Source of the DNA: Rhizomys pruinosus
Taxonomy: Eukaryota > Chordata > Mammalia > Rodentia > Spalacidae
Length of the DNA: 64,000 nt
NCBI GenBank assembly: GCA_009823505.1
Contig: VZQC01012261.1
Span: forward strand, 1,231,819 to 1,295,818
Direction of reading: 5' to 3'
A program made the position numbers and the translations under genes. This document shows positions 48,194 to 60,622 of the stretch, piece by piece. The notes under the pieces were generated by a model. It ran no database searches, had not been told where the DNA came from, and worked only from the letters and a program-made list of their open reading frames with translations. Numbering within the stretch: position 1 is the first letter of the stretch; each line of letters opens with the position of its first letter.

Positions 48194-48559
48194 TGTGCTG
48201 GATAGCTTTGGTGTCAACTTGACACACCTGGGTTGAGGGAGCCTCGATTGGGCAATTGGCTCCATTGGATTGGCCTGTGGCCACATCTGTGGTGTATTGT
48301 CTTGATTGTTGAGCAGTGACAGTATAAGAAGGCAGGCTGGGCATGAGCCAGAGAGCAAGCCAGGAGCAAGCCAGTGGACAGCATTCTTCCATGGCCTGTG
48401 CTTCAGCTCCTGCCTCCAGGTTCCTGCCCTGAGTTCTTACCTTGGGCTCCCTGAGTGATCAACTGTGACCCAGGAGATGTAAGCTGAATAAACCCTTTCC
48501 TCCCCAAGTTGGTGTCGGTCAGAGTGTTTTGTCACAGCAATGGAAGACAAACTAGGACA
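48194..48559 (+). mobile_element. ORR1-like MaLR, 5' LTR
   Basis: It begins TGTGCTGGATAGCTTTGG and ends CTAGGACA, with TATAAG (48323-48328) and the poly(A) signal AATAAA (48487-48492). AGGTG lies at 48189-48193. The phrases GAATAAACCCTTTCCTCCCC and CATGGCCTGTGCTTCAGC are typical of ORR1 LTRs. Confidence 0.9.
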
Positions 48560-49727
48560 GAAATTGGTACCAGAAGAGTGGGGTATTGCTGTGACAGACC
48601 TGACCTTGGTGTTTTGGGGAAGGATTGTGGAGGCGTTTGGAACTTTGGGCTGGGAAGATCATTGAATGCCTAAAGATTGTTGCTGTGGAGCTTGGAGCAG
48701 TTTTGCTGAAGGAGTTGTAGAAGATGGAGGCCTGGCTTGTGAAGTTTCTAGTTTCAAAGGAGAGCAGAGATCATCAGGACTGTGTAATCTGTGGGTTCTG
48801 GTCAGCTGGGGCTGTGGAGAATCAGCTGTAAGTAACAAGAGACCAGAACCTGAAGTGAAACTTTTGTGGTACTGGGGCAATTGATGCTGGTTAGCTGGGG
48901 CTGAAAAATCAGCTGTAAGTAACAAGAGACCAGCATCACTGAGGTGAAATCTTCTGGGGAGAATATCTTCAAGGTCAGCACACAGAAGCTGTGACCCAGA
49001 AAGGGCCTGAGCCTCCATCTCGAGCCAGAAGCCGGACTTGGTAACGTGTAAGAGTCTCCTATATGGTTCCGGTGTTGAAATTTGAGGGGGTCACAGAGAG
49101 CAGCCGAGGCTTGGCACTGTGAGAGGTCAGGAAAGACCATTGGTGGAAGTGCACCTCGGTTGCTGTGAAGACCCCAGGATTGCAGGGGTCATGGAGAGAA
49201 GCTGAGGCTTTGCACCAGGAGAGGTCAGAAGAGACCATTGGTGAAGGTGCTGCCTCAGTTTCAGTAGCGACCCCAGCTTTTTGGAGATGCCGGTACCCTG
49301 GGACGACCACCAAGAGCAGCGGTAGGTGTAGAATGGAGTCGGCCTGGGCCTGCGAGATGAGTGTGCCACGGACGGCAGAGTCGGAGAGAGGGAGCTGCCG
49401 AGACCCTTTGGAGCCCAGAAGATCGTGAGTGAATCCCAGGTGTCCAGCCTTGAGCTACTTGCTGGACTTAGGTTTTGTTTGAGAGTGCCTGATTCTTCCC
49501 TTTGAAATAAGACAGTACTTGTTTTGGATTTTACAGCAGCCCACAGTTAAGAGACTTTTAATAGACTGGACTTTTAAGTGTTTGGACATTTTAAGGACTG
49601 TGAGGCTTTTGAGGTTGTACTGTCTTAGGTTGTGATTAATGTTAACATCATACTTTGGGGATAAGAACTGGAAAGGTGGTGGTTTAATAGTGATGTGTTT
49701 TGTGTGTCAAGTTGACAAGGGGTCAAT
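48560..49727 (+). mobile_element. MaLR internal region (non-coding)
   Basis: It starts with GAAAT, then a primer-binding site TGGTACCAGAAGAGTGGG (48565-48582) of the tRNA-Leu type used by ERV-L/MaLR. It ends in a polypurine tract GACAAGGGGTCAAT (49714-49727). In 1.17 kb there is no frame longer than about 120 codons and no gag or pol motif, as expected for MaLRs, which depend on proteins from ERV-L. Two internal tandem duplications are visible: units of about 89 bp from 48798 and 48887, and of about 98 bp from 49083 and 49181. Confidence 0.88.
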
Positions 49728-50086
49728 TGTGCTGGATAGCTTTGGTGTCAACACCTGGGTTGAGGGAGCCTCGATTGGGCAGTTGGCTCCATTGGATTGG
49801 CCTGTGGCCACATCTGTGGTGTATTGTCTTGATTGTTGAGCAGTGACAGTATAAGAAGGCAGGCTGGGCATGAGCCAGAGAGCAAGCCAGGAGCAAGCCA
49901 GTGGACAGCATTCCTCCATGGCCTGTGCTTCAGCTCCTGCCTCCAGGTTCCTGCCCTGAGTTCTTACCTTGGGCTCCCTGAGTGATCAACTGTGACCCAG
50001 GAGATGTAAGCTGAATAAACCCTTTCCTCCCCAAGTTGGTGTCGGTCAGAGTGTTTTGTCACAGCAATGGAAGACAAACTAGGACA
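49728..50086 (+). mobile_element. ORR1-like MaLR, 3' LTR
   Basis: It is identical to the 5' LTR apart from two substitutions (GGGCAGTTGG for GGGCAATTGG; CATTCCTCC for CATTCTTCC) and a 7-bp loss in GTGTCAACACCTGGG. AGGTG follows at 50087-50091 and matches the left flank. Confidence 0.92.
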
Positions 50087-50091
50087 AGGTG

Positions 50092-52655
50092 ACTGTCAAA
50101 AAAAATTGATGTAACCACCAGAGGATTGGGTAGAGGAAGGTCTTCTGGCAAGAATCAGTAACATGTGCAAAGATATCTAGACATGGAAGTATAGCAAGCT
50201 GAAAGCCCAGAGTCTAGGACTGCTGACCATAACCCAGGGCATCTGAAGGACACACAAATGGAAATACTCAGTGACATTACTGGCTTATTATGGGGCTCAT
50301 ATAATTTTTTTATTAGTGAAGCAAGCATTTATTCATGTTACATTGTTGTTAAATGACCTGTGGAATACTCTTTATTCCATGTTTTCCACCCCCATACCAG
50401 ATATCTCTAGCAATGCACTCATGAAAAATTTCTCAAAACTAATATTTTAAATCATATTTACTTTTACTAGACACTCATGACATTCTTGATTTTGCATGTT
50501 CCCTACAATGTTTTTGAAAATATCCAACAGCAAAATTGGTCATTTTACAAGGGAATTGAAATGAAAGAAAATTACAAGTTTGGGTTCAGAATTTCAGTTC
50601 TAATAATTTGAATCTAAACATTTTACAACTTATTTAAGTTGGCTGAGAATTGTTACTACCTACGAAGGTTGTTATTGTTTAGGAAAAGACTTTGAGTAGA
50701 TCCTTGTAAAATCTGGCTCAACAAATGAATCCTTCTTTTATGGAATTTTTATTGTTTATTATGAAATATTTTGTTACTGCTTTGATCTGGATAAGATGTT
50801 CCCCCCTTTAAAAAAAATTGTCTCTGAAGCTAGCAACAGGTAATCACATACTTATCTTGTAGAGTTTTTGTTTGTTTTGATTGGAAGAGCAAAGCCATGT
50901 TACCACATGTCTGCTCAAAGAAATGAACATTTGAACGGACTCATTTGGAAGGAATGAGGCCACATAGCAACGAGCATCACAACTGTCAGATAGTATTCAT
51001 GCAAAACACACTGAGAAGGAGCCATTTTCTCATTTTCTTCTTGTTCGAATGACACCATCTCTTGACCTTGATCTATATTCCGAGTCAAACAGAAATGTCA
51101 CAGAAAATGAGGAGATGGAGCAGAGCAGTAGGGAAGAATCAGAGGAAGAAGACAGGAATGTAAGCATAGCTACCCCTGACAAGGCGATTCTGACTTGAAA
51201 GACCATCTTCCCCAGCTAGGTGGCACCTAGAACCTAGAATTGGCATTTGAGAAAAGGAGAAGGGGGAACATAGTATCTTCTGTTAAGCCCAATTGGGTTG
51301 TTTCTCTTTAATAAATGCATATACTTAAATACGCACATAAACTATAAGCTAAACCATAAAATGTTTGGGTGGTTGTAAGTTACCACAGCTTTTCTGTGTT
51401 TTGTAAAGTAAAATTTGGTTGCTTCGTGCAATGGTTCAAGCACATTTAAAAGAAAAACAATAGCCATTCACTGTAATCTAATACATACATACATACATAC
51501 ATAAATACATCTATAGAGAGAAAATGCATTTGTCTTATAGCAAGAGTATTGAATGACTTCAAAGAGTTGAAGAATTTTCTCTTCACACAATTTTCTCTTC
51601 AACATGGAACCTTACAAAATGATCTACATACAAGCAAAGCATAGTATGATCAATGCCTCATGCTTTAAGTTGCTTTCTAGCTCTGTTGCCAGGGCCTTGG
51701 TCCTCCACTGGCTCTCATGTCCTACTATGTTCTCCTCTGTCTAAGTTGGCCATGTGTTCATGAGCCGCCAAGCCCTTGTCATTTCACCTCTGTATTCCAC
51801 ATCCCCAATGAAATATACTAAAGATTTTGGACTAAATGAATTACTGCAGACTAAAGGTGATGAAACATGCAAGTCAAATTACAACTAGTCATTTAAAAAG
51901 TACTTTCATTATGTGCTCAAAACCATGGTATGATGTATATCTCTTATCTCTTCTTTAAAATAAGGAAATGAAAGCCCAGAAAGGTTGCCCAACAACACAG
52001 CTAATGAAGGCACTGAACTGGAATTTGAATCCATTTCTTCCCTAAGTCCTGTAATCTTCATGCTGCATCTTAACTGCTCTTGAGATGTATTAGTACACCC
52101 AGAATAGAAGGTGAAAGTGTTACATCTACTTTACTGAATTTTATTAAAATTGAAATAAAAAAGCAGTCTATTTCCAGCAAGTTTAAAATATTAATGATAT
52201 TTCATGAATGTTCACATTCATTTTATTATTCTTTATAAGCTAGAGAAACAGAGATGTAAGTTTAATATCACAGGAGAATTGAAAAAATTTTATTAACCTA
52301 CTCCTGCTATGTTACATTCAGTGTCATAATGACTACTGTTTATCAGGCTGTAGATGGATTGAATTACAGCTTAGAGATGTGTTACTGTCACTTATTGGGA
52401 ACGAGACTGTAAGAAGCAAAGTAGTAAAATAATACTAGGGGTATAATTTTCAAAATAGATTTCCCTTTTACAAACTTATAACAATTTCCTTCACTGCAAT
52501 CTTATCTTAGCTAATTTGTACCTGGAAGAGCCACCAGCATTTCTGTTAGCAAATGAGAATCTATGCATCCAAGTCAGCAATTTGGTCTTCCAAGAAATAA
52601 ATGAATAAAGGCTGCTTGTTGCCACCTAGACCTGCAAGTGAAAACAACAGTTGCA
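50092..52655. other. Unassigned sequence with MIR and (ATAC)n
   Basis: No convincing exon. (CATA)n lies at 51480-51511 and an antisense MIR at 51940-52075 (GAAAGCCCAGAAAGGTTGCC, GGAATTTGAATCC). Confidence 0.45.
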
Positions 52656-52733
52656 GGACTGAGGGTGTAGTGTAGTGGTATAACACTCGCCTAAATGCAT
52701 AAGGCCCTGGGTTTGATCCCCAGAGCCACAGGG
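52656..52733 (+). mobile_element. ID-type SINE (tRNA-Ala-like head)
   Basis: GTGTAGTGTAGTGGTATAAC, CTCGCCTAAATGC, AAGGCCCTGGGTTTGATCCC, CAGAGCC. The A and B box regions are present, but there is no A tail and the cloverleaf is decayed, so this is a SINE and not a tRNA gene. Confidence 0.8.
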
Positions 52734-53033
52734 GTTGGGGACTACTTGGAAAGAACTCCTTTGAAAATGATCAACTATTCCCAAATGTCCAGAAACTAAG
52801 AAGTAAATGGGCCTCTTTCCACAAATCTCTATTTCCTCTCTCTATATATATCCTTTTACTATCCTCAGTGGAGTATAGTAAAATATACTACATGTGAAGA
52901 TTACAAAAAACCCCAAATTTGATCATTTATACTATCTGTTAGTTTATAGAAATGTGATTCTGGAAAACATGCAGGAATAAGTTACTCAGTACTTAAAAAT
53001 ATCTATTTCTCCATCTCCAACTCTTTATGGAAA

Positions 53034-53132
53034 TCTCCTCTCCTCTCCTCTCCCCTCCTCTCCTCTCCTCTCCCCTCCCTTCCCCTCCTCTCCCCTCCCC
53101 TCCCCTCCTCTCCTCTCCTCTCCTCTCCTCTC

Positions 53133-53175
<43 letters not shown>
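53034..53175. repeat. (TCCTC)n followed by (TG)n
   Basis: Pyrimidine repeats of TCCTC/TCCCC type (53034-53134) abut a TG run of about 19 units. Confidence 0.95.
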
Positions 53176-53178
<3 letters not shown>

Positions 53179-53199
53179 GCATCTTATGTCTTCTTCAAT

Positions 53200-53400
53200 C
53201 ATTCTCCAAATATTTTCTGAGACAGGGTCTCTCATTGAACCTAGAGCTCTTTGACTAGGTACAATAGCTAGCCAGCAAGCTCCAGGGAGCCACTTGCCTC
53301 CACTTCTGAGTGAGGCAGCAGGAGTGTGCAGACACTCCCACCTAATTTCATGGGTGCTGGAAACCTCATGCACAGCAAGCACTGTACTAACTGAACAGCC
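53200..53400 (-). mobile_element. B4-like SINE, diverged
   Basis: CTGAGACAGGGTCTCTCATT, TAGCTAGCCAGCAAGCTCC and CAAGCACTGTACTAACTGA, antisense. Confidence 0.7.
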
Positions 53401-53499
53401 AAAATGGGTGTTCTTCCATGATGCAAATTATGTTTTACAAATACATTTGACTGAAAATAGAAAAAAGTGATTAATATGATTCACACCTAACTTCTTTTT

Positions 53500-53900
53500 A
53501 AAAATAAAAATATGCTCCATCTTGTTAAGTGATCTTGAATCTGATCAGAAAGTAGTTGGTTATTCCCATAACATTTGTGCCACTATTGCAACCAATGGGC
53601 AGATCTTTTCAGGCCAGTCATTATTAAAGATTCCAGAGTTCACAGCTCAGCAAGATTGGTACTTTTCTCTTCCATTAGTCTGCATGGCAACTTCTAGTAC
53701 TGTGAAAGCTAGCCCTTGCCTAGATATAGAGGTGAAGCTTCTAGATCAGTATCAACTTGGTTTCTCCTGGTTTGTCTGTTACTCATGTTTGTCATGTCTT
53801 CAGCAATAGGCAGGTAGCCAAGAGCAACAGCAATTTCCAGGATTGTTTTAGGCTCTATATTATTTCCCCCTAAACAGCTCCAAAAGAGGAAATTCATATG
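53500..53900 (-). mobile_element. L1 3' UTR fragment
   Basis: TAGTTGGTTATTCCCATAAC, TTTGTGCCACTATTGC and GTACTGTGAAAGCTAG are phrases I associate with rodent L1 3' UTRs read antisense, as in the segment at 20905. The boundaries are uncertain. Confidence 0.45.
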
Positions 53901-56479
53901 GCCTTTTATTTGCTAGCCTATGTTGTCTTGTAGAGCGATTGAACCATGTTATTGGGTAATGACATTTAAACTCTTTTAATACTATATATGCATATATTTT
54001 TAAAAGCTTCTATCATAGTAGGTTTCCATATATAGATGATTTGAATTCTAGGGGTGAGGAAATTAGAGTAGGGGTGGAGTTAGAGGAGGGGGTCTGAATA
54101 CATTGAAAGAAATTCTGAATGAATCAATAAAATATTTGAAATGCAGATATGCATATTCACATTTTTGTGTCCTTTTCAACCATGTTGGCTACAACACAAT
54201 CTCCTGTTTTACCTCTGCTGTGTACTGTGTTTTTTATTTACTTATACCAGAGCATTTTGTTAGAAAAAATAATCAAAAGGATGCTATAAACCAACAATAA
54301 TTGGGAAGCAGACTAATTCTAGAACCAGAGTGATGATCATTGTCAGAGACAGTCATGATTGAATGTTTCTTCCTCCAGAGACAATAATGTGATTTTGCCA
54401 AGTCTCTTAAAGAACATATAAAGCTCCTTGTGGTAGAGGACTATTGTTTCCCCAATAATATAGCCCCTTTGTGTTAAGGGCCAAGAAATCCTATGGTAAA
54501 ATGAAACAATGGAATTTTCTCCAGAAGCATTTTTAAGTAGCTATCACTTTGATAAAAGCTGACTAATAAGGAAACTCCAAAATTTTTCCTTCCCAGTAAT
54601 TGTTTAAAATACTTGATTGTAAATTAATATGTGGTAAGTTTGTGACCAAGAAGATTCTTGTTTTTATTTGACTTCTAAAGGAATGAAGTTATGGGCATGG
54701 TATAACCACAAAAGGAGGAACATAAACTTTTAGCCCTTAAGTATATATTGGGTCTACCTCCAAGATTCAGATGAAAGGATCAATACCAACCTTTAAGCTG
54801 TATATAAGCCCCCTTTGCAAATCGCTATTGTGTGTCCCATACAGGGATGGCTAACCAGATCTGCCCACACATTTCTGTAGAACCCTATACTCTAATATAT
54901 CATAATATTTACTAGAGAGCATTATTGTTGTTGCTACTTCTTTATCTTCCTATGGAGGGAGGGTCTGTGTCCTTCATTTCTTTCTGCTTTCTGCTTAGTA
55001 AAGTCATCTCTAAGTATTGATGGGAGACTATTTTCAGATCTTGCTGAAACCAAAATTGACAAGTACTCAAGTACCTTTTGAAATGGTAGATATTCTCCCA
55101 TATACTTTAAGGCATTTATAAATCACTTCTGTTATCTAATGTAATGTGAACTCTATGTAAAGTTTGTTATTCTATACTGATTAGAGAATCATGACAAGAA
55201 AGCAAAAGTATATACATGTTTAGTATGGAAAGGTTTTTCCTCAAAATACTTTCAGTCCATGACTGGTTGAGTCCAGATATACTGCTCAAGACAACACCCT
55301 CTCAAGGGAGCACAGCAGTCCTAAAAGAAAATGCACAAATTCTTTTAAATGCACAAATTTTAATAATGTTTTGATTATAACTTTAAAAGCTCTAGATATA
55401 TCTCAGCAAATGTATGTGAGCATTGTTTCGAAATGCATACTTTAATATTATAGAATTCCTTCATTTAGAGATATAAAGCTTAAAAATTATACAATCTCCT
55501 ACCTTTATGTCTGCAGGGAATAAAATCAAAAGTCTTAGGTTGAACTTTCATCATAAGAGTGTTCATCAATATATCTTTTTAAGATTTAAAAGGGAAGAGC
55601 TTTAGAATTCAATTTTGTTAAAATAATGTTTGGTACAAAAACACATTCCAACAAGAGTTTAAACTATTTTGTTTCCTGAAAATAGACTTTAGGTCTTTTT
55701 CAGAAGGAAAGGCTATCTAAATGAATAAGATCTTTAAGTCATATTTAAATATGATATAAATAAGATAAAAATTCAAAGCAATACCTAAAACACTCACATA
55801 ACCATATAAGATATTCATGGCTCAGCCAAAAGATCAAAAACCTCAAAATTAAGAGCCTTCTACCTATACTAAGTCTGAAGTTTCCAGATTTCACAAGCTG
55901 GGAAAGTCCATGAATTCCTTCTGTTTGTTGAAGAAAGGTGAAATTAGATTAGAACATCACCTCTCCAGCTCTACTGTGCACACAAGTCACCTGCATAACT
56001 TCACATGCAGGGTCTGGGAGATGCTGTGCTGCTGGCTGTTGGCCTCACAATGAACCATACACTTCTGTCTTTGGGGAAGTTTCTAGTTGCCCCAGGTATG
56101 GCTTCTAGGATTCTAGTGTAGACTGTCTCATCAGACATCAACTGAGAGATGATTCAACAAGAGAATGCATCTGGAGGTCCTTCTAATAAAGTGAGGGTAC
56201 TTATTCTTTTACCACTTCACGTTAAAGCAAAGATCAGAGCCTCCTGAATGTCTGTGGCTTGTGGTATACTCCCTTCCCCACCACCATGTCCATCCCCACC
56301 CCACCCCAGGCAAGTACCAGAAGTAAAATGATATTTGGAGTCTGCTATGTAATAAAATGGGCTTTTGTGACTCCAGGTTCTTTTTGGAATATATCCAGTA
56401 ATGATTGCAATATCTGCCAATGTAAAATTCTATTTACTGAGGTATTTTCTGAATCAGAGATCCTATGTCATACAAAGTG
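53901..56479. other. AT-rich unique sequence
   Basis: No gene or RNA. The stretch at 54045-54145 (GGGTGGAGTTAGAGGAGG, then AATCAATAAAATATTTG) could be an L1 tail. Confidence 0.35.
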
Positions 56480-56612
56480 ATTATTATTGCTTTTGTCATT
56501 TTGCAAATGAGGACACTGACACTAGGAGAAATATAAGTGAAGCCCAGAACAGCTCAGTCAATAGGAGGAACTGAGATTTGGATTTAAGTCTCATTGGCTC
56601 CCAAGCACTGCT
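56480..56612 (-). mobile_element. MIR SINE
   Basis: CATTTTGCAAATGAGGACAC, AACTGAGATTTGGATTTAAG and TTGGCTCCCAAGCACTG give an antisense MIR order. Confidence 0.65.
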
Positions 56613-57185
56613 GCTGCACCCGCTGTCTCTCTCTATGAAGGCACTGGGCTGTAAAGGGGAAGCTCAAAATATGATGTCATATTGTCGTATTGTGAGTTTC
56701 AAATAGCTTTTAATACAAGAACAGTAATAGATGACACAGAACAAAGTGCCTTGTGACTGTGCCAGAAATAAGATGCATGACAGAGGTATTGTGTACAGTC
56801 ATGGCCCGGGGAACGATTCTCTGAGAAAACGCTCTCTGCCTTCAGTCTTCAAAACTGTGTAAGTACTGAAGGAGTCATTGAGAACTTTGTGGGCAATGGA
56901 AACTGAAGGAATCCCTTTCCTTCCTAATCATAAACAAGCCAGTGGTTTTTTAAAGCAACACGGGGGTCCACCAAGATAACTTTAATTCCGAACTAAATGA
57001 TATGAACCACTTCCTCTTCTCAGTTTGTCAGAACTATGCAATAGGATGAATATACTAGTATCAGGGCTATACTCTAGGAGATGAATCCTGTATTTATGAT
57101 CAGGAGCAACTAGAACAGAAAGGAGGTTTCTTCACCTTGCAAAATGATGAAGAATAGTAGTTCGCTCTTTGAGTTTATTTAAAAG
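56613..57185. other. Unique sequence
   Basis: Nothing recognised. Confidence 0.4.
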
Positions 57186-57195
57186 TTGAGATATT

Positions 57196-57397
57196 CACAT
57201 TTTCCTAAATATATAAAAAAAAAAAAGACTGAGAGAAAGATGCAGGACAGTTATGACAGAATGCATGATCTGGGGTGGGGTGGGAGGAAGGGAAAGGGGA
57301 ATATGTCTAAATTGAACTGGAAAATGATATATGAAATACACAAAACATCAATAAAAAGCATTAAAAATAATAAATAAATTAAATAAATAAATAAATA
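57196..57397 (+). mobile_element. Short 5'-truncated L1 (3' UTR only)
   Basis: GAATGCATGATCTGGGGTGG and ACACAAAACATCAATAAAAA precede an AAAT-rich tail. TTGAGATATT stands at 57186-57195 and again at 57398-57407 as the target duplication. Confidence 0.88.
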
Positions 57398-57407
57398 TTG
57401 AGATATT

Positions 57408-58865
57408 TCTGTTAACTATTTGAAATTCTACCTGGCACACAAGTGTTCAAAAAATGTAAGCTACCACAATTTTAGCATTCTAGCAACAATGGTAAGTCAG
57501 CTTGATCTTAGGTTAGTTATGTTTAATAAACATTATAGTCAGTTCTTCACTTGCAGAGCCTCTTAGCCCAGTATTGGGTGTGTAGAAGGTATTTTCTGTC
57601 AGGCCTTTGTCTGAAGTCATCTTTATTTTCTCTCTTCTCTTCTTCCAGGTAGATATTTGTTTGTGTGATCTGCTCTCTAATCTTTATCACCAGGACAATA
57701 CAGTGACTTTCCTTTGCTTTAATGTTGCCTCCATCTTTTTTGGTTCTACTCCAGTTCCTGTGTGAGAGGTCTTCCTGAGATGCTGTCTACAGGCACCAAT
57801 AAGCAGGAAAAGGGGATATAACCCCGAGAGCAACTTTAACATAAGTGTAGAGGTCCAAGTTTTCCAAGAAAAAGAAGCTCAAGGTAGAAATTACCTGCAG
57901 CAGCACATCAGTGGGTGAGCCCTTTGTGATATATAATAATAGCAGCTTAATTATGCATTGTTTAAAGCCTCCTCTGTAAAGTAAGAACTAACATTGAAGT
58001 AATGGGCATATTTGACATATTTGACTAAATTAAATCCATAAAGGAAGGAAAGAGGGAAAGATATGTTGGGAAAGAAGAGAGATAAAGAAGTTATCAGGGC
58101 ACTGGGTCCCTGTGCTTGGTCCTTTCATTAAGTCAGAGGCCCTTCTACAAATCATTTCATTCCTCATGAACACAGTGAATACTAATGAAGGGATCCTTAT
58201 GTCAAAATATCACAATACACTAACACCCAAAAGTACAAAAATAGTACATTTTTGTGCTGTGCAAGAGAATTTCTGCCAGGCATCATTATATAGATTTAAA
58301 ATAAGCATGTTAAACAAACTTTTATTCCACTCAAGGAATCACAGAACAGAACTGGCTATATGATTTGGTCATAAAACACTCTCCTAAGTAAAGTCTTGGC
58401 ATCCATCTGTTCAGAGGTGGGTACATCATAAAATCATAAATTCTAGGTAAGAGATCTTCCCAAGAACTTGTGCCATTTCTCATGTGGTTGAACATGCTAA
58501 GATTCCAAACTGTGTATTAGGACTTTATAGCTATCAAAGACAAGGCATTCTATCTTTGTCCTTTTGAACTTGCTTCAAAAATTTCACCTATATTTGGGAT
58601 AAGATTCTGTAAAACGAGGGAAAGAGAGGAGAGAATTATAGGAGTCTAGGTTATTCACTAACAAACTCTGATGTGACACTCAAGAGAGCTTTATGAGCTT
58701 GATCTTGGTGTTATATATGAGAAAACCAAAATATCTAAAAAGAATTCACTTTATTTGTTCAAGTTCTATCTAGCAACATCTAACTTTGAATCAAGTCTGC
58801 TTGCTTCCAAGGTCACCACTCTAAATGTTTTAATCCATATTTTAGGGCCATTTAAATATTTGGAG
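57408..58865. other. Unique sequence
   Basis: No exon or repeat recognised. Confidence 0.4.
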
Positions 58866-59050
58866 CAGCCTGGTGGGGTGGCTCAGCAGGTAAAATGCTT
58901 GCCCCACCAGCCTGCCAGCCTGAGTTTGATTCCCAGAGCCCACACAAATGTGGAAGGAGAAGCAACTCAACCAAGCTGTCCTCTGACCTTGGGTATGCCG
59001 TGGTACATGTGCCCCCATATGCACAATAATAATGAATAAAAGTAAAAAAA
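58866..59050 (+). mobile_element. B3 SINE
   Basis: CTGGTGGGGTGGCTCAGC, GAGTTTGATTCCCAGAGCCC and GTCCTCTGACCTTGGG with an A tail. AATATTTGGAG before and AATATTTAGAG after are the target duplication. Confidence 0.9.
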
Positions 59051-59052
59051 AA

Positions 59053-59514
59053 TATTTAGAGGGCAATGCCATTCTTTGGAGATGATGAAATCTAAAGACC
59101 AGTATAGGAAAATGGACAAATACACAAATTTTTGCATGCAATTTCAGGATTCTAGTGTCTCATAGATCTGATAAAACTCATGTTCTATGTTCATTGGTTA
59201 TTATAACATAAATGTTTTTTAGTACAGAGATCGTATCTACATTACTTATAGATATATTCCAAGCACCAAGAACTTTGCCTAGCATGGGGAAGGCATTTAT
59301 TAAATAGCTGTTAAATGAAAATCATTCCAAAATCCTGGGCCCATTTGCATAGTTACTTAGAGCAGATGCTAAAAGCCGGATAGAGGGAAGGGATTGCCTC
59401 AGTGAACAATTCACCTAAACTTCAGAATGGCTTCCTGCTCCTGACCTCAGAGGACCTTGAGGTCCCTTCCCAGAACTCATACTGCAAAATTATGGGGTGT
59501 TTTGTTTTGCTGGT
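59053..59514. other. Unique sequence
   Basis: Nothing recognised. Confidence 0.4.
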
Positions 59515-59876
59515 TTTAATTATTATTTTGTGCATGTATGTATATGTATATGCATGTTTGATTGACTTCATGTGTGTGCAGGTATGCACGTGTGTATATG
59601 TGCATGTGGGTGTGAAGGCCAGAGGAGAGGCCATTCCTCAGAGCTGCTGTATACCTTGTTTTTAGACACGTCCTCTCACGCCCTAGAGTAGATTAGGCTA
59701 AGCTGCCAGTGAACCCCATGGATCCGCCAACCCTACCTATGTTTGCCTCCCCAGAACTGGAGTTATAGGAGAGTGTCACCACATGCAGCTTTGCATATGT
59801 GGAGACGGGATCAGACTCAGGTTCCTGTGCTGCCCTGATAGGCACTGTACACACGGAGCTGTCTCCCCAGCCCTCA
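59515..59876 (-). mobile_element. B4 SINE with GT-rich flank
   Basis: TGTGTGCAGGTATGCACG, AGCTGCTGTATACCTTG, TAAGCTGCCAGTGAACCCC and GAGCTGTCTCCCCAGCCC, antisense B4 order. Confidence 0.82.
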
Positions 59877-60483
59877 TTTAACTTCATTTTGTTTTGCTTT
59901 TTCACTCTGAAACAAGCAAATGTCTTTAGTAGTTCCTTTTAATGTTGGAGTTGGAAGTATATTAGTAGAACTGGAACTTCTTGGTAAATTGTGAGGAAAT
60001 GTTGGATAAGAATTCTTAGAGCACATTGTCCACGTGGTTCCTGGTATCACTGTTGTATCACTTAGTGGATTTTGCTCATTGTTGAAATAACAGAAATTGA
60101 AAATATCTATGTACTTGTAAGCTGCAGGAAATATCTGCTCTTAGGAAGCAATTAGATACAATATGGAATCTATCCCATTTTAAAACAAGGAATAGTTTAA
60201 GATCACTTCTTGTAATTAAAGCCTGAGTCTGTGCAGTTTTCAGTTCTTGCCTTGTTCCTTGAATCTTTCCTACCATGCAACACCCAAGAAGCAATGTGCA
60301 AGGTACCATACTGTACCCCACAGATAGCTACAAATATCACGCATCTGTTGAAAAATATAGCCCCAACTTGATTCCTTGAAATACAAATTCGCAAAGTGGA
60401 ATATTCAGTATTCTATCACTGAAGCTCTGTAACAGCAAAAGTGGCTAAGAAACTGAAAATGTGAGAGAAACACATGGGACTTG
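59877..60483. other. Unique sequence
   Basis: Nothing recognised. Confidence 0.4.
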
Positions 60484-60622
60484 CCAGGTGTGTTGGTGCA
60501 CACCCCAGGTCTCAGGAGACAGACAGGCAGATCATCTCTGTGATTTTTAAGACAGCCCGATCTATATAGTGAGTTCTAGGCCAGCCAGAGCTACAAAGTA
60601 AGACCCTGTCTCAAAAAAATAA
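60484..60622 (+). mobile_element. Old B1-like SINE
   Basis: GCCAGGTGTGTTGGTGCACA, CTAGGCCAGCCAGAGCTAC and CCTGTCTCAAAAAAATAATG; the middle is diverged. Confidence 0.85.

Noticed and set aside
50967..51197. Acidic open frame of about 75 codons with a GTAAGC donor-like site at 51160
   Set aside because: There is no convincing splice acceptor or start codon context, and a frame of this length is expected by chance in a window of this size.
52656..52733. tRNA-like sequence with A and B box regions
   Set aside because: It matches an ID SINE head, the acceptor and anticodon stems are not intact, and it has no tRNA 3' end.
53522..53809. 95-codon plus-strand frame that looks protein-like
   Set aside because: It overlaps a segment that reads as antisense L1 3' UTR, and it has no splice or domain support.
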